DNA of 8,666 nt, taken from the NCBI GenBank assembly GCA_964426135.1, contig CAYRPN010000187.1, positions 1 through 8,666 of the forward strand. The letters run 5' to 3'. The notes under the pieces are model-generated. The model saw only the letters and a program-made list of their open reading frames with translations. It was not told the origin of the DNA and made no database searches. Every line of letters begins with the position of its first letter. Within the stretch, counting starts at the first letter, position 1. The stretch is from CAYRPN01 sp964426135 (GTDB lineage Bacteria > Planctomycetota > Phycisphaerae > Phycisphaerales > Phycisphaeraceae). Shown here piece after piece: positions 1 through 5,482 of this stretch. The position numbers and the translations under genes are program-made.

Positions 1-1
1 C

Positions 2-19
2 AAGAGCGGAATCGCTCTT
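2..19. terminator. Hairpin at window start, possible terminator of an upstream gene
   Basis: A 7-bp perfect stem (AAGAGCG / CGCTCTT) closes a 4-nt loop GAAT and is followed by TGG rather than a long T tract. It may be the 3'-end hairpin of a gene lying left of the window or part of a dispersed repeat, since the string ATCGCTCTTT recurs near 1281-1290. The weak T tract keeps the terminator call tentative. Confidence 0.35.
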
Positions 20-45
20 TGGTCAATCGTTAACCGGACACTACT

Positions 46-120
46 GATTTGAAATTTTCAATTTGCAATCCACACTCACCCGCTCACCCACTCACCCACT
101 CACCTCTTCACCCGCTCATC
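46..120 (+). repeat. AT-rich core plus 8-bp C-rich tandem array (half element)
   Basis: The AT-rich segment GAAATTTTCAATTTGCAAT (51-69) is followed by six consecutive octamers at 73-120: CACTCACC, CGCTCACC, CACTCACC, CACTCACC, TCTTCACC and CGCTCATC. The same AT-rich sequence and the same octamer family form a larger, two-sided element at 2101-2244. Here only one side is present, lying between a hairpin and the mutarotase start. An in-frame reading through the array yields a low-complexity HSPTHPLT-like peptide, which should not be taken as the N-terminus of the downstream protein. Confidence 0.85.
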
Positions 121-146
121 CGCCTCCCCTGCCTGCCGAAATCCGC

Positions 147-152
147 TACACT
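147..152 (+). promoter_or_regulatory. Putative -10 box of the mutarotase gene (leaderless start)
   Basis: TACACT matches the sigma-70 -10 consensus at four of six positions and lies exactly 6 nt before the ATG at 159. A transcript starting about 7 nt after this box would begin at or beside the start codon. No Shine-Dalgarno sequence and no good -35 box are visible; the position of a -35 would fall near the end of the octamer array. The call gains weight because the same spacing recurs before two other genes here. Confidence 0.4.
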
Positions 153-158
153 CTTCCC

Positions 159-1130
159 ATGGCCAGCCCCGACAAGGTCATCGAACAACTCAACGCCAAG
201 ATGGGCATTCCGCACGCCGTTCGCTTCGAGGCAGGCAACGGCGGGCTCGTTCGCGCGGTCCTGACCGCCGCCGACGCCCCCACGCCCGACCACCCCCAGC
301 CCGCCTCGCGCGGCGAAGCCCATGTCTACCTCCATGGCGCCCACGTCAGCCATTTCCAGCCCGCCGGCCAGCCCCCCGTGTTCTTCATGAGCAAGGAGAG
401 CCGCTACGAGACTGGCAAGGCGATCCGCGGCGGCGTGCCCATCTGCTTCCCGTGGTTCGGCCCGAAAAAGGATGACCCCAAGGCCGCGATGCACGGCTTT
501 GCCCGCGACCGCAACTGGAAGTTCCAGTCCGTCGAACGCGCGGAAGACGGCTCCGTCACCGTTGTGCTCGTCCTCAAATACAGCGCCGCCACGCAGGCGC
601 TCTGGCCGCCGAAGTTCAGCGCAACGCTCTCCGTCACGCTCGACGGCAGCGGCAGGAAATTGACGCTCGCCCTCGCTGCGAAGAACCTCGACGCGGCGGA
701 CCTGACCCTCGAAGCGGCACTGCACACCTACATCGCCGTCAGTGACGTGAACAAGATCACCGTCGCCGGCCTGGAAAACACCGACTACATCGACAAGGTC
801 GACAACTTCGCCCGCAAGAAGCAGCCGGCCGAGCCGATCAGGATCACCGGCGAAACCGACCGCGTATTCCTCAACACGACCGGTACCTGCGTCGTGAACG
901 ATCCGGGCGGCAATGGCGCCCCCGCCCGCCGCGTCATCGTGGAAAAGGAAGGCTCGAAGTCCACCGTCGTCTGGAACCCGTGGATCAACAAAGCCAAGGC
1001 GATGGCGGACTTCGGCGACGACGAATGGCCCGGCATGGTCTGCGTCGAAACCGCCAACGTCGGCGACAACGCGGTGACGATCAAGCCGCGCACCGGCCAC
1101 GTCATGAAGGCGATCGTGCGGGTGGAGTGA
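159..1130 (+). CDS. D-hexose-6-phosphate mutarotase (aldose 1-epimerase-like, YeaD family)
   Basis: This 323-residue protein belongs to the glucose-6-phosphate 1-epimerase branch of the galactose mutarotase-like superfamily, which interconverts alpha and beta anomers of hexose 6-phosphates in the cytosol. Family signatures are in order: RGGVPICFPWFGP (90-102), HGFARDRNW (112-120), ALHTYIAVSDV (187-197), the following GLENTDYIDK (204-213), VVWNPWINKAKAMADF (270-285) and CVETANV (295-301). His189 and Glu297 fit the His/Glu catalytic pair known for the yeast homologue Ymr099c; His112 is also conserved. Length is a little above the usual 270-300 residues, partly from a Pro/Ala-rich stretch near 40-50. 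I chose ATG 159 because the reading frame upstream (from 63) runs through the octamer array, and a -10-like box sits 6 nt before 159. The gene is convergent with riboflavin synthase. The family call is firm; the exact sugar phosphate is not shown. Confidence 0.92.
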   Translation: MASPDKVIEQLNAKMGIPHAVRFEAGNGGLVRAVLTAADAPTPDHPQPASRGEAHVYLHGAHVSHFQPAGQPPVFFMSKESRYETGKAIRGGVPICFPWFGPKKDDPKAAMHGFARDRNWKFQSVERAEDGSVTVVLVLKYSAATQALWPPKFSATLSVTLDGSGRKLTLALAAKNLDAADLTLEAALHTYIAVSDVNKITVAGLENTDYIDKVDNFARKKQPAEPIRITGETDRVFLNTTGTCVVNDPGGNGAPARRVIVEKEGSKSTVVWNPWINKAKAMADFGDDEWPGMVCVETANVGDNAVTIKPRTGHVMKAIVRVE

Positions 1131-1172
1131 TGTCGTGCGTCGCGTGAATCGGCGCGTGGCCCCCGCATCAAC

Positions 1173-1364
1173 CGTTTAGCGGAAACGCCGCAGGCGTCTG
1201 GACGAACGCCCCAGGATGCGCTCATTCAAAGCGCATGCGCCCATTCAGAGCGCATGCACTCATTCAGAGCGCAATGGATTATCGCTCTTTAGCGCGCATG
1301 GGGGTTCGCCGCGCCTCTTTGCGTTTCCGCTTCCGTCCAGGCGCCTACGGCGCACCGCTAACCG
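1173..1364. repeat. Intergenic element bounded by imperfect inverted repeats
   Basis: The left end (1173-1204, from CGTTTAGCGG to CTGGACG) and the right end (1334-1364, from CGTCCAG to CTAACCG) are reverse complements of each other apart from a one-base gap and a handful of mismatches. The left arm also holds a small internal hairpin, ACGCC-GCA-GGCGT (1185-1197). The arms enclose three 19-bp tandem repeats. The right arm ends directly against the stop codon of riboflavin synthase, so the element fills most of the gap between two convergent genes and could act as a two-way terminator or be a non-coding mobile repeat. No coding capacity is evident inside. Confidence 0.6.
1216..1272. repeat. Three tandem copies of a 19-bp repeat
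   Basis: The copies are ATGCGCTCATTCAAAGCGC (1216-1234), ATGCGCCCATTCAGAGCGC (1235-1253) and ATGCACTCATTCAGAGCGC (1254-1272), head to tail with no spacer. Each copy contains a short dyad of the GCGCT...AGCGC type, perfect in the first and degraded in the others. A decayed partial copy with the opposite flavour, ATCGCTCTTTAGCGCGC, follows at about 1281-1297. The unit length is not a multiple of three, so it does not encode a peptide repeat. Confidence 0.85.
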
Positions 1365-2057
1365 TCATCCCACAAACCCCGCCGCGCGCAACATATCGAC
1401 ATCCACCTTTTCCGCCTTCGCGTTCTTTTGCAGGCTGAGCCAGTGCACCACCGTCTTGGCGATCACATCGCATTCGAGGTTGACGATGTCGCCGGCTTTC
1501 AGTTCGCCCAGCGTCGTGCGCTCAAGCGTCGTGGGAATCAGCGCGACGGAGAACCGGCGGGCCGGCGCATCGACCGCCGCCAGCGTCAGGCTCACGCCGT
1601 CGATCGTCACCGAACCCTTGGGCACAAAGTACGGCGTCATGTCCGAGGACACCGCGGGCGGCCCCGGCGTCTCCACGGCGACCACGTATTGCGTGGCATC
1701 GGACACCACGTTCGTGACCACGCCGGTGCCATCGATGTGGCCCTGCACGAAGTGGCCGCCCATGGCGGTCATGGGCGTGAGCGACAGTTCCAGGTTGACG
1801 CGATCGCCGACCTTTCGCTGACCGAGGCTGGTCTTCTCCAAAGTCTCCCGAATCAGGTCAAAGCCCAGGCAGCCCGGCGGATCGCTCGCTTTCGGCGCTA
1901 GTGTCAGGCAGCATCCCTGCACCGCGACGCTGTCGCCGGGCCTTGGAAACGCGGACCATTCTTTGGGCTTGCCCGGATCGATGACGAGGCGAACGCCGAA
2001 GTCATTGTGGGTCAGGGAAGCGATGCGTCCCATCGCGGTGATGATGCCGGTGAACAT
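1365..2057 (-). CDS. ribE: Riboflavin synthase, alpha subunit
   Basis: This 230-residue enzyme carries out the last step of riboflavin synthesis, dismutation of two 6,7-dimethyl-8-ribityllumazines into riboflavin and a pyrimidinedione. It shows the classical start MFTGIITAMGRI and two tandem lumazine-binding barrels. The first runs about 1-95 with the VAVQGCCLTL strand (44-53). The second runs about 98-200 with GGHFVQGHIDGTG (100-112), KGSVTIDGVSLTL (147-159) and PTTLERTTLGELKAGDIVNLE (ending at 195). A short C-terminal helix follows. Length is slightly above the usual 200-220 residues because of small loop insertions near 55-63 and 130-140. It stands alone, without ribD, ribB/A or ribH next to it, and no FMN riboswitch is visible upstream. 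The upstream region instead holds an octamer array shared with divergent aspS. A TAAACT box sits 6 nt before the ATG. Confidence 0.96.
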   Translation of the reverse strand: MFTGIITAMGRIASLTHNDFGVRLVIDPGKPKEWSAFPRPGDSVAVQGCCLTLAPKASDPPGCLGFDLIRETLEKTSLGQRKVGDRVNLELSLTPMTAMGGHFVQGHIDGTGVVTNVVSDATQYVVAVETPGPPAVSSDMTPYFVPKGSVTIDGVSLTLAAVDAPARRFSVALIPTTLERTTLGELKAGDIVNLECDVIAKTVVHWLSLQKNAKAEKVDVDMLRAAGFVG

Positions 2058-2063
2058 GCGGGC

Positions 2064-2069
2064 AGTTTA
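2064..2069 (-). promoter_or_regulatory. Putative -10 box of ribE (leaderless start)
   Basis: Read on the minus strand, TAAACT is followed by the 6 nt GCCCGC and then the ribE ATG. Spacing is the same as for the boxes before the mutarotase and DUF454 genes. No Shine-Dalgarno sequence fits in the remaining space. No clear -35 is seen; the octamer array begins about 30 bp further upstream. Confidence 0.4.
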
Positions 2070-2100
2070 CCGATGAGCGGCTGAGTGCGGATGAGTGAGT

Positions 2101-2156
2101 GGGTGAGGGGGTGAGAGGGTGAGTGGGTGAGGGGGTGAGGGGGTGAGTGGGTGAAG
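2101..2156. repeat. Seven 8-bp G-rich tandem repeats (left arm of two-sided element)
   Basis: Seven octamers follow without gaps: GGGTGAGG, GGGTGAGA, GGGTGAGT, GGGTGAGG, GGGTGAGG, GGGTGAGT and GGGTGAAG. A degenerate copy (ATGAGTGAGT) precedes them at 2091. The complementary strand is the CACTCACC-type array seen at 73-120, so the array points toward ribE in the same sense as the first array points toward the mutarotase gene. The GGG runs separated by 3-5 nt meet the usual pattern for a potential G-quadruplex on the plus strand. Confidence 0.9.
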
Positions 2157-2160
2157 GATC

Positions 2161-2212
2161 GGAGATTGCAAATTGAAAATTGCAAATTGAAAATTTTCAA
2201 TTTGCAATGCTC
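2161..2212. repeat. AT-rich palindromic core of the octamer element
   Basis: Positions 2179-2208 form a perfect 30-bp palindrome with half-site ATTGCAAATTGAAAA. A direct partial copy of the half-site, ATTGCAAATTGAAA, begins at 2165. GGAG (2161) and CTCC (about 2209-2213) flank the core, followed outward by matching GGGTGAAG and CTTCACCC octamers, so the whole block 2101-2244 is a large imperfect inverted repeat. The right half of this palindrome is the AT-rich sequence found at 51-69. Confidence 0.88.
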
Positions 2213-2244
2213 CTTCACCCACTCACCTCCTCACCCCCTCACGC
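2213..2244. repeat. Four 8-bp C-rich tandem repeats (right arm)
   Basis: The octamers CTTCACCC, ACTCACCT, CCTCACCC and CCTCACGC form the inverted counterpart of the G-rich array at 2101-2156. They point toward aspS in the same sense as the other two arrays point toward their genes. Confidence 0.85.
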
Positions 2245-2258
2245 CCCCGCCCTCCTGC

Positions 2259-2264
2259 TATCAT
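2259..2264 (+). promoter_or_regulatory. Possible -10 box of aspS
   Basis: TATCAT (four of six matches to the -10 consensus) lies 14 bp after the last octamer. It would give an aspS leader of about 60 nt. No convincing -35 box is seen, and no other candidate between here and the ATG at 2331 looks better. This is weak evidence based mainly on position. Confidence 0.25.
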
Positions 2265-2330
2265 CCCGCCTCCATAGACTGGGACCACCCAGCCTGCAAC
2301 CCAACGCCCCCGCAACGAAAGCCTCGCACG

Positions 2331-4142
2331 ATGCAACCACGCACCCACAAATGCGGTGAACTCCGCAGTTCCCACGTCGGACAGACCGTCAGCCTTTCCG
2401 GTTGGGTCAATGGCTACCGCGACCACGGCGGCATCATCTTCATCGACCTGCGCGACTACACCGGCGTCACCCAGATCAAGTTCAGCCCGCAGAACAAGAC
2501 CGCCCACGACCTGGCGGACCGATTCCGAAACGAGGACGTCGTCAGCGTCACCGGCCTGGTCGTCTCGCGCGGCATCGATGACAAGGGCAAGAGCCTGACC
2601 AACCCCAAACTCGCCACCGGCGAAATCGAAATCGACGGCAGCACGTGCGAACTATTGAGCAAGGCCGAGACGCCGCCGTTCACGCCCGATGAAGCGGGCA
2701 AGGTGAACGAGGAAACCCGGCTCAAGTACCGCTACATCGATCTGCGCACGCCGCGCTTACAGAAGATTCTGCGCACGCGCCACCGCGTTGCCAAGATCAT
2801 GCGCGATTACTTCGACGAGAACGGCTTCACCGAGGTGGAGACGCCCTTCCTCTGCAAGAGCACGCCCGAAGGGGCGCGCGACTTCCTCGTGCCCTCGCGC
2901 TTGCAGCCGGGCAGTTTTTATGCCCTGCCGCAAAGCCCGCAGTTGTTCAAGCAGATTCTCATGGTCGCCGGCATGGAGCGGTATGTGCAGATCGTCCGCT
3001 GCTTCCGCGACGAAGACCCGCGCGCCGACCGGCAGGCGGAGTTCACGCAATTGGACCTCGAAATGAGCTTCGTCGATCAGGACGATGTGCTCACTCTCGT
3101 GGAAGGCCTGATGCGCCGCATCTGGAAGCAGATTCTCGACATCGACATTCCCAACCCGCTGCCGCGCATGACCTATGCGGAAGCGATGAACCGTTTCGGC
3201 AGCGATCGACCTGACCTGCGATTCGGGCTGGAACTGATCGACATCGCCGACCTCGCCGGCAAGACCGAGTTCGGCGTGTTCAAGGACGCCATCGCCAAGG
3301 GCGGCTGCGTCAAGGCCATCCGCGTCCCCGGCGGCGGCACCATGACCCGCAAGGAAACCGACGGCCTGGCCGAGTGGGTCAAGCAGTTCGGCGCCAAGGG
3401 ACTCGCCGTGACGAAAGTCATCGCCGGCGGCGCTGCGCCCGGGGGATTTGAAACCGGCATCGCCAAGTTCATCGCGCCGATTGCCGGTGACTTGATCAAA
3501 CGCATGAACGCCAAGGAAGGCGACCTGCTCTGCTTCGCGGCCGACACCAGCAAGGTCGTGCATCGAACGCTCGGCGAACTGCGCGTCAAGCTCGCCAAGG
3601 ATCGCGGCATGATGAAGGACGGCGACTGGAAATGGGTCTGGGTCATCGACTTCCCGGCCTTCGAATGGAACGCGGATGAGAAACGCTACGACTCGCTGCA
3701 TCACCCCTTCACCAGCCCGCGCGATCAGGACTTCGACAAACTCACCATGGACAAGGCCGGCGAAGTCATCGCCAAGGCGTACGACATCGTCTGCAACGGC
3801 AGCGAACTGGGCGGCGGCTCCATCCGAATCCACCGCAGCGACGTGCAGAACAAGGTCTTCAACCTGCTGGGCATCGACGATGCCGCGGCGAAGATCAAGT
3901 TCGGATTCCTGCTCGACGCGCTGCGTCACGGCGCCCCGCCGCACGGCGGGCTGGCGCTGGGCCTGGATCGCATCATCATGCACCTGTGCGGCACGACCAA
4001 CATCCGCGACGTGATCGCCTTCCCCAAGACGCAGAACGGCGCCGACCTGATGACCGAAGCGCCGTCGCAGGTGGACCTGAAGCAGCTCACGGAACTGAGC
4101 CTGCACGTGCAAACGCACGCGAAACCGGATAAGGCGGTGTGA
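2331..4142 (+). CDS. aspS: Aspartyl-tRNA synthetase, bacterial type
   Basis: This 603-residue class II synthetase charges tRNA with aspartate. In order: an OB-fold anticodon-binding domain (about 1-105, with GWVNGYRDHGGIIFIDLRD at 24-42), class II motif 1 (about 151-173), motif 2 with RCFRDEDPRADRQAEFTQLD (223-242), the bacterial GAD insertion (about 290-425), and motif 3 with PPHGGLALGLDRI (536-548). QSPQLFKQ (201-208) and the GSELGGGSIRIH segment (490-501) are also typical. Length matches the bacterial enzyme (about 590). His32 aligns with P. aeruginosa His31, where E. coli has Leu30, hinting at relaxed tRNA specificity. I chose ATG 2331 because upstream reading runs through the repeat element and 2331 begins the usual RTHKCGEL sequence. 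The neighbours are functionally unrelated. Confidence 0.97.
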   Translation: MQPRTHKCGELRSSHVGQTVSLSGWVNGYRDHGGIIFIDLRDYTGVTQIKFSPQNKTAHDLADRFRNEDVVSVTGLVVSRGIDDKGKSLTNPKLATGEIEIDGSTCELLSKAETPPFTPDEAGKVNEETRLKYRYIDLRTPRLQKILRTRHRVAKIMRDYFDENGFTEVETPFLCKSTPEGARDFLVPSRLQPGSFYALPQSPQLFKQILMVAGMERYVQIVRCFRDEDPRADRQAEFTQLDLEMSFVDQDDVLTLVEGLMRRIWKQILDIDIPNPLPRMTYAEAMNRFGSDRPDLRFGLELIDIADLAGKTEFGVFKDAIAKGGCVKAIRVPGGGTMTRKETDGLAEWVKQFGAKGLAVTKVIAGGAAPGGFETGIAKFIAPIAGDLIKRMNAKEGDLLCFAADTSKVVHRTLGELRVKLAKDRGMMKDGDWKWVWVIDFPAFEWNADEKRYDSLHHPFTSPRDQDFDKLTMDKAGEVIAKAYDIVCNGSELGGGSIRIHRSDVQNKVFNLLGIDDAAAKIKFGFLLDALRHGAPPHGGLALGLDRIIMHLCGTTNIRDVIAFPKTQNGADLMTEAPSQVDLKQLTELSLHVQTHAKPDKAV

Positions 4143-4152
4143 GAAACCAGGG

Positions 4153-4181
4153 CGCGAGCCGGGGCGTATTCGCCCCGCGCG
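4153..4181 (+). terminator. Strong GC hairpin after aspS
   Basis: The stem CGGGGCG / CGCCCCG closes a TATT loop and is extended by CGCG / CGCG across a 3-nt bulge, starting 11 nt after the aspS stop. No T tract follows, so it is not a canonical intrinsic terminator, but in GC-rich genomes such hairpins often end transcripts or protect 3' ends. It lies inside the alternative, longer reading of the next gene from GTG 4139. Confidence 0.45.
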
Positions 4182-4216
4182 TCACGGGATCTCGCGAGCC
4201 GAGCGGGGTTGCAAGC

Positions 4217-5428
4217 ATGGCGGAAGCTGAAACCGATCTCCAGTGCCTCGAGCGATTCGTCGTTGAAAACGACGATCTGCTTTCGCTCGAGGAACAAATC
4301 GGCCGGTTCAATATCTTCGATGCATTGAGCATCGCCCGGACTGAAATAAGGCACAGTAACTTTCTCGCGTGGATCCTCACCCCGGGTGAGAGCCACGGGC
4401 AAGGTGATTTGTTCCTGAAGGCGATCCTGATGGACATCCTGCGCAAGGCGCGCCAACAGGACATCACTCCGCCTGTCAGTCCGGTGGAACTGGATGGCGC
4501 GGATTTGCAGGGCCTGGAGATTCGCCGGGAATGGCACAATATCGACATCCTGGTCACCTGCGACGAGCCTCGCTTCGTCATCGCCGTCGAGAACAAGATC
4601 GACAGCGGCGAGCATAGCAATCAACTCCAGCGCTACGAGGCCACGGTCGCCCACGCTTTCCCTGATTCCAAGACGCTCTTCGTTTTCCTGACTCCCGAAG
4701 GCGATGAGGCCACCGACGAAGATTGGGTGACCTACAGTTACGCGGATGTGCACCAGGTGTTTTCGCGCACCCGAAAGGCCAACGCTGGCGCGATCGGTGG
4801 CGATGTGGCCGTGTTTCTTGAACAGTACCTCAGCCTCATCGGGAATCGATTCATGGAGAACGTGGAACTCGACAAACTCTGCCGCCAGATTTACGCGAAT
4901 CACCGGCGTGCGCTGGACCTGATCTGGGAGCGCGTCGGGACCTCCGCGTCCGGACTGGTCGGGCGAATCGAGAGTTGGATCAAGGAACGCCCCGACCAGT
5001 GGCTGCATGTCACGACGAAACAGAAAGAGGTGGAGTTCATTCCCGCTACCTGGACAAAGATGCTTCCACCGGTCGGAAAACGGAAGACATTCGAGCCAGA
5101 TCATTGGGTCACCGTGCGACTTCGCGCGGGCAGCACGAAAGTTCGGCTCTTCGTCATGGTGTGTCCAACAACGGATGGATCGGTGCGCAAGCGGGTCTTG
5201 GAGCGCATCCTGAGAGACAAGTCGGAATTCGGTTTCTCGTCGTTCTTCAAGAAGAAGGAACTGAGCGAAGACTGGACGCGGGTACTTTCAGATGAAATCT
5301 GCTCGCTGCCGGAAGACGACGAGCCAGATGTGGATGAGGTCATGAAAAAGATTGAGAAGCGCCTAGCCGAGTTCGCGAAGCAGACGATGGCGTTGCCCGC
5401 AACCGTCAAGGCACTCTTGGAGGTGTGA
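4217..5428 (+). CDS. PD-(D/E)XK nuclease superfamily protein (PDDEXK_4 type)
   Basis: This 403-residue protein has an N-terminal PD-(D/E)XK nuclease core. Visible elements are FNIFDAL and the acidic Glu43 in RTEIRHSNFLAWIL (41-54), SHGQGDLFL (59-67), EWHNIDILV with Asp110 (105-113), VENKIDSGEHSNQLQRY with the E-x-K pair Glu125/Lys127 and the Gln136/Tyr140 pair (124-140), and the strand KTLFVFLTPEGDE (152-164). This arrangement fits PF14281-like proteins, whose partners and substrates are mostly unknown; some occur in defence settings. The C-terminal half (about 210-403) is unrecognised and mixed alpha/beta with a Lys/Glu-rich end. ATG 4217 begins at the usual family start. An alternative GTG at 4139 overlaps the aspS stop (GTGA) but would translate the hairpin at 4153-4181. 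No methylase or helicase partner is adjacent. The fold is confident; the role is not. Confidence 0.85.
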   Translation: MAEAETDLQCLERFVVENDDLLSLEEQIGRFNIFDALSIARTEIRHSNFLAWILTPGESHGQGDLFLKAILMDILRKARQQDITPPVSPVELDGADLQGLEIRREWHNIDILVTCDEPRFVIAVENKIDSGEHSNQLQRYEATVAHAFPDSKTLFVFLTPEGDEATDEDWVTYSYADVHQVFSRTRKANAGAIGGDVAVFLEQYLSLIGNRFMENVELDKLCRQIYANHRRALDLIWERVGTSASGLVGRIESWIKERPDQWLHVTTKQKEVEFIPATWTKMLPPVGKRKTFEPDHWVTVRLRAGSTKVRLFVMVCPTTDGSVRKRVLERILRDKSEFGFSSFFKKKELSEDWTRVLSDEICSLPEDDEPDVDEVMKKIEKRLAEFAKQTMALPATVKALLEV

Positions 5429-5470
5429 GTCATCCACGTAATCTCGAACCACAATCGCATCGACATGCCC

Positions 5471-5476
5471 TACATT
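5471..5476 (+). promoter_or_regulatory. Putative -10 box of the DUF454 gene (leaderless start)
   Basis: TACATT is followed by the 6 nt GTCCGC and then ATG 5483, the same layout as before the mutarotase and ribE genes. It lies inside the longer reading frame from ATG 5465, so if it is real the shorter start is the true one. No clear -35 is seen. Confidence 0.35.
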
Positions 5477-5482
5477 GTCCGC

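Noticed and set aside
73..120. CRISPR array
   Set aside because: The 8-bp units are directly contiguous, with no spacers, and no cas genes are present.
108..1100. 330-residue open frame on the minus strand opposite the mutarotase gene
   Set aside because: The plus strand has clear family motifs here. The antisense frame is a by-product of GC-rich codon use and shows no recognisable domain.
1216..1272. Iteron-type replication origin
   Set aside because: Three 19-bp tandem copies resemble iterons, but there is no replication initiator gene or AT-rich unwinding region nearby, and the location between convergent housekeeping genes argues against it.
2058..2330. FMN riboswitch before riboflavin synthase
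   Set aside because: No conserved FMN aptamer segments can be seen; the space is filled by the octamer element, and the ribE start appears leaderless.
2757..4118. 453-residue open frame on the minus strand opposite aspS
   Set aside because: It lies entirely inside the synthetase gene and its His/Val/Asp/Ala-rich translation is typical of antisense to high-GC3 coding sequence.
3926..5104. 392-residue minus-strand frame across the aspS-nuclease junction
   Set aside because: It spans two well supported plus-strand genes and an intergenic hairpin, and has no recognisable motif.
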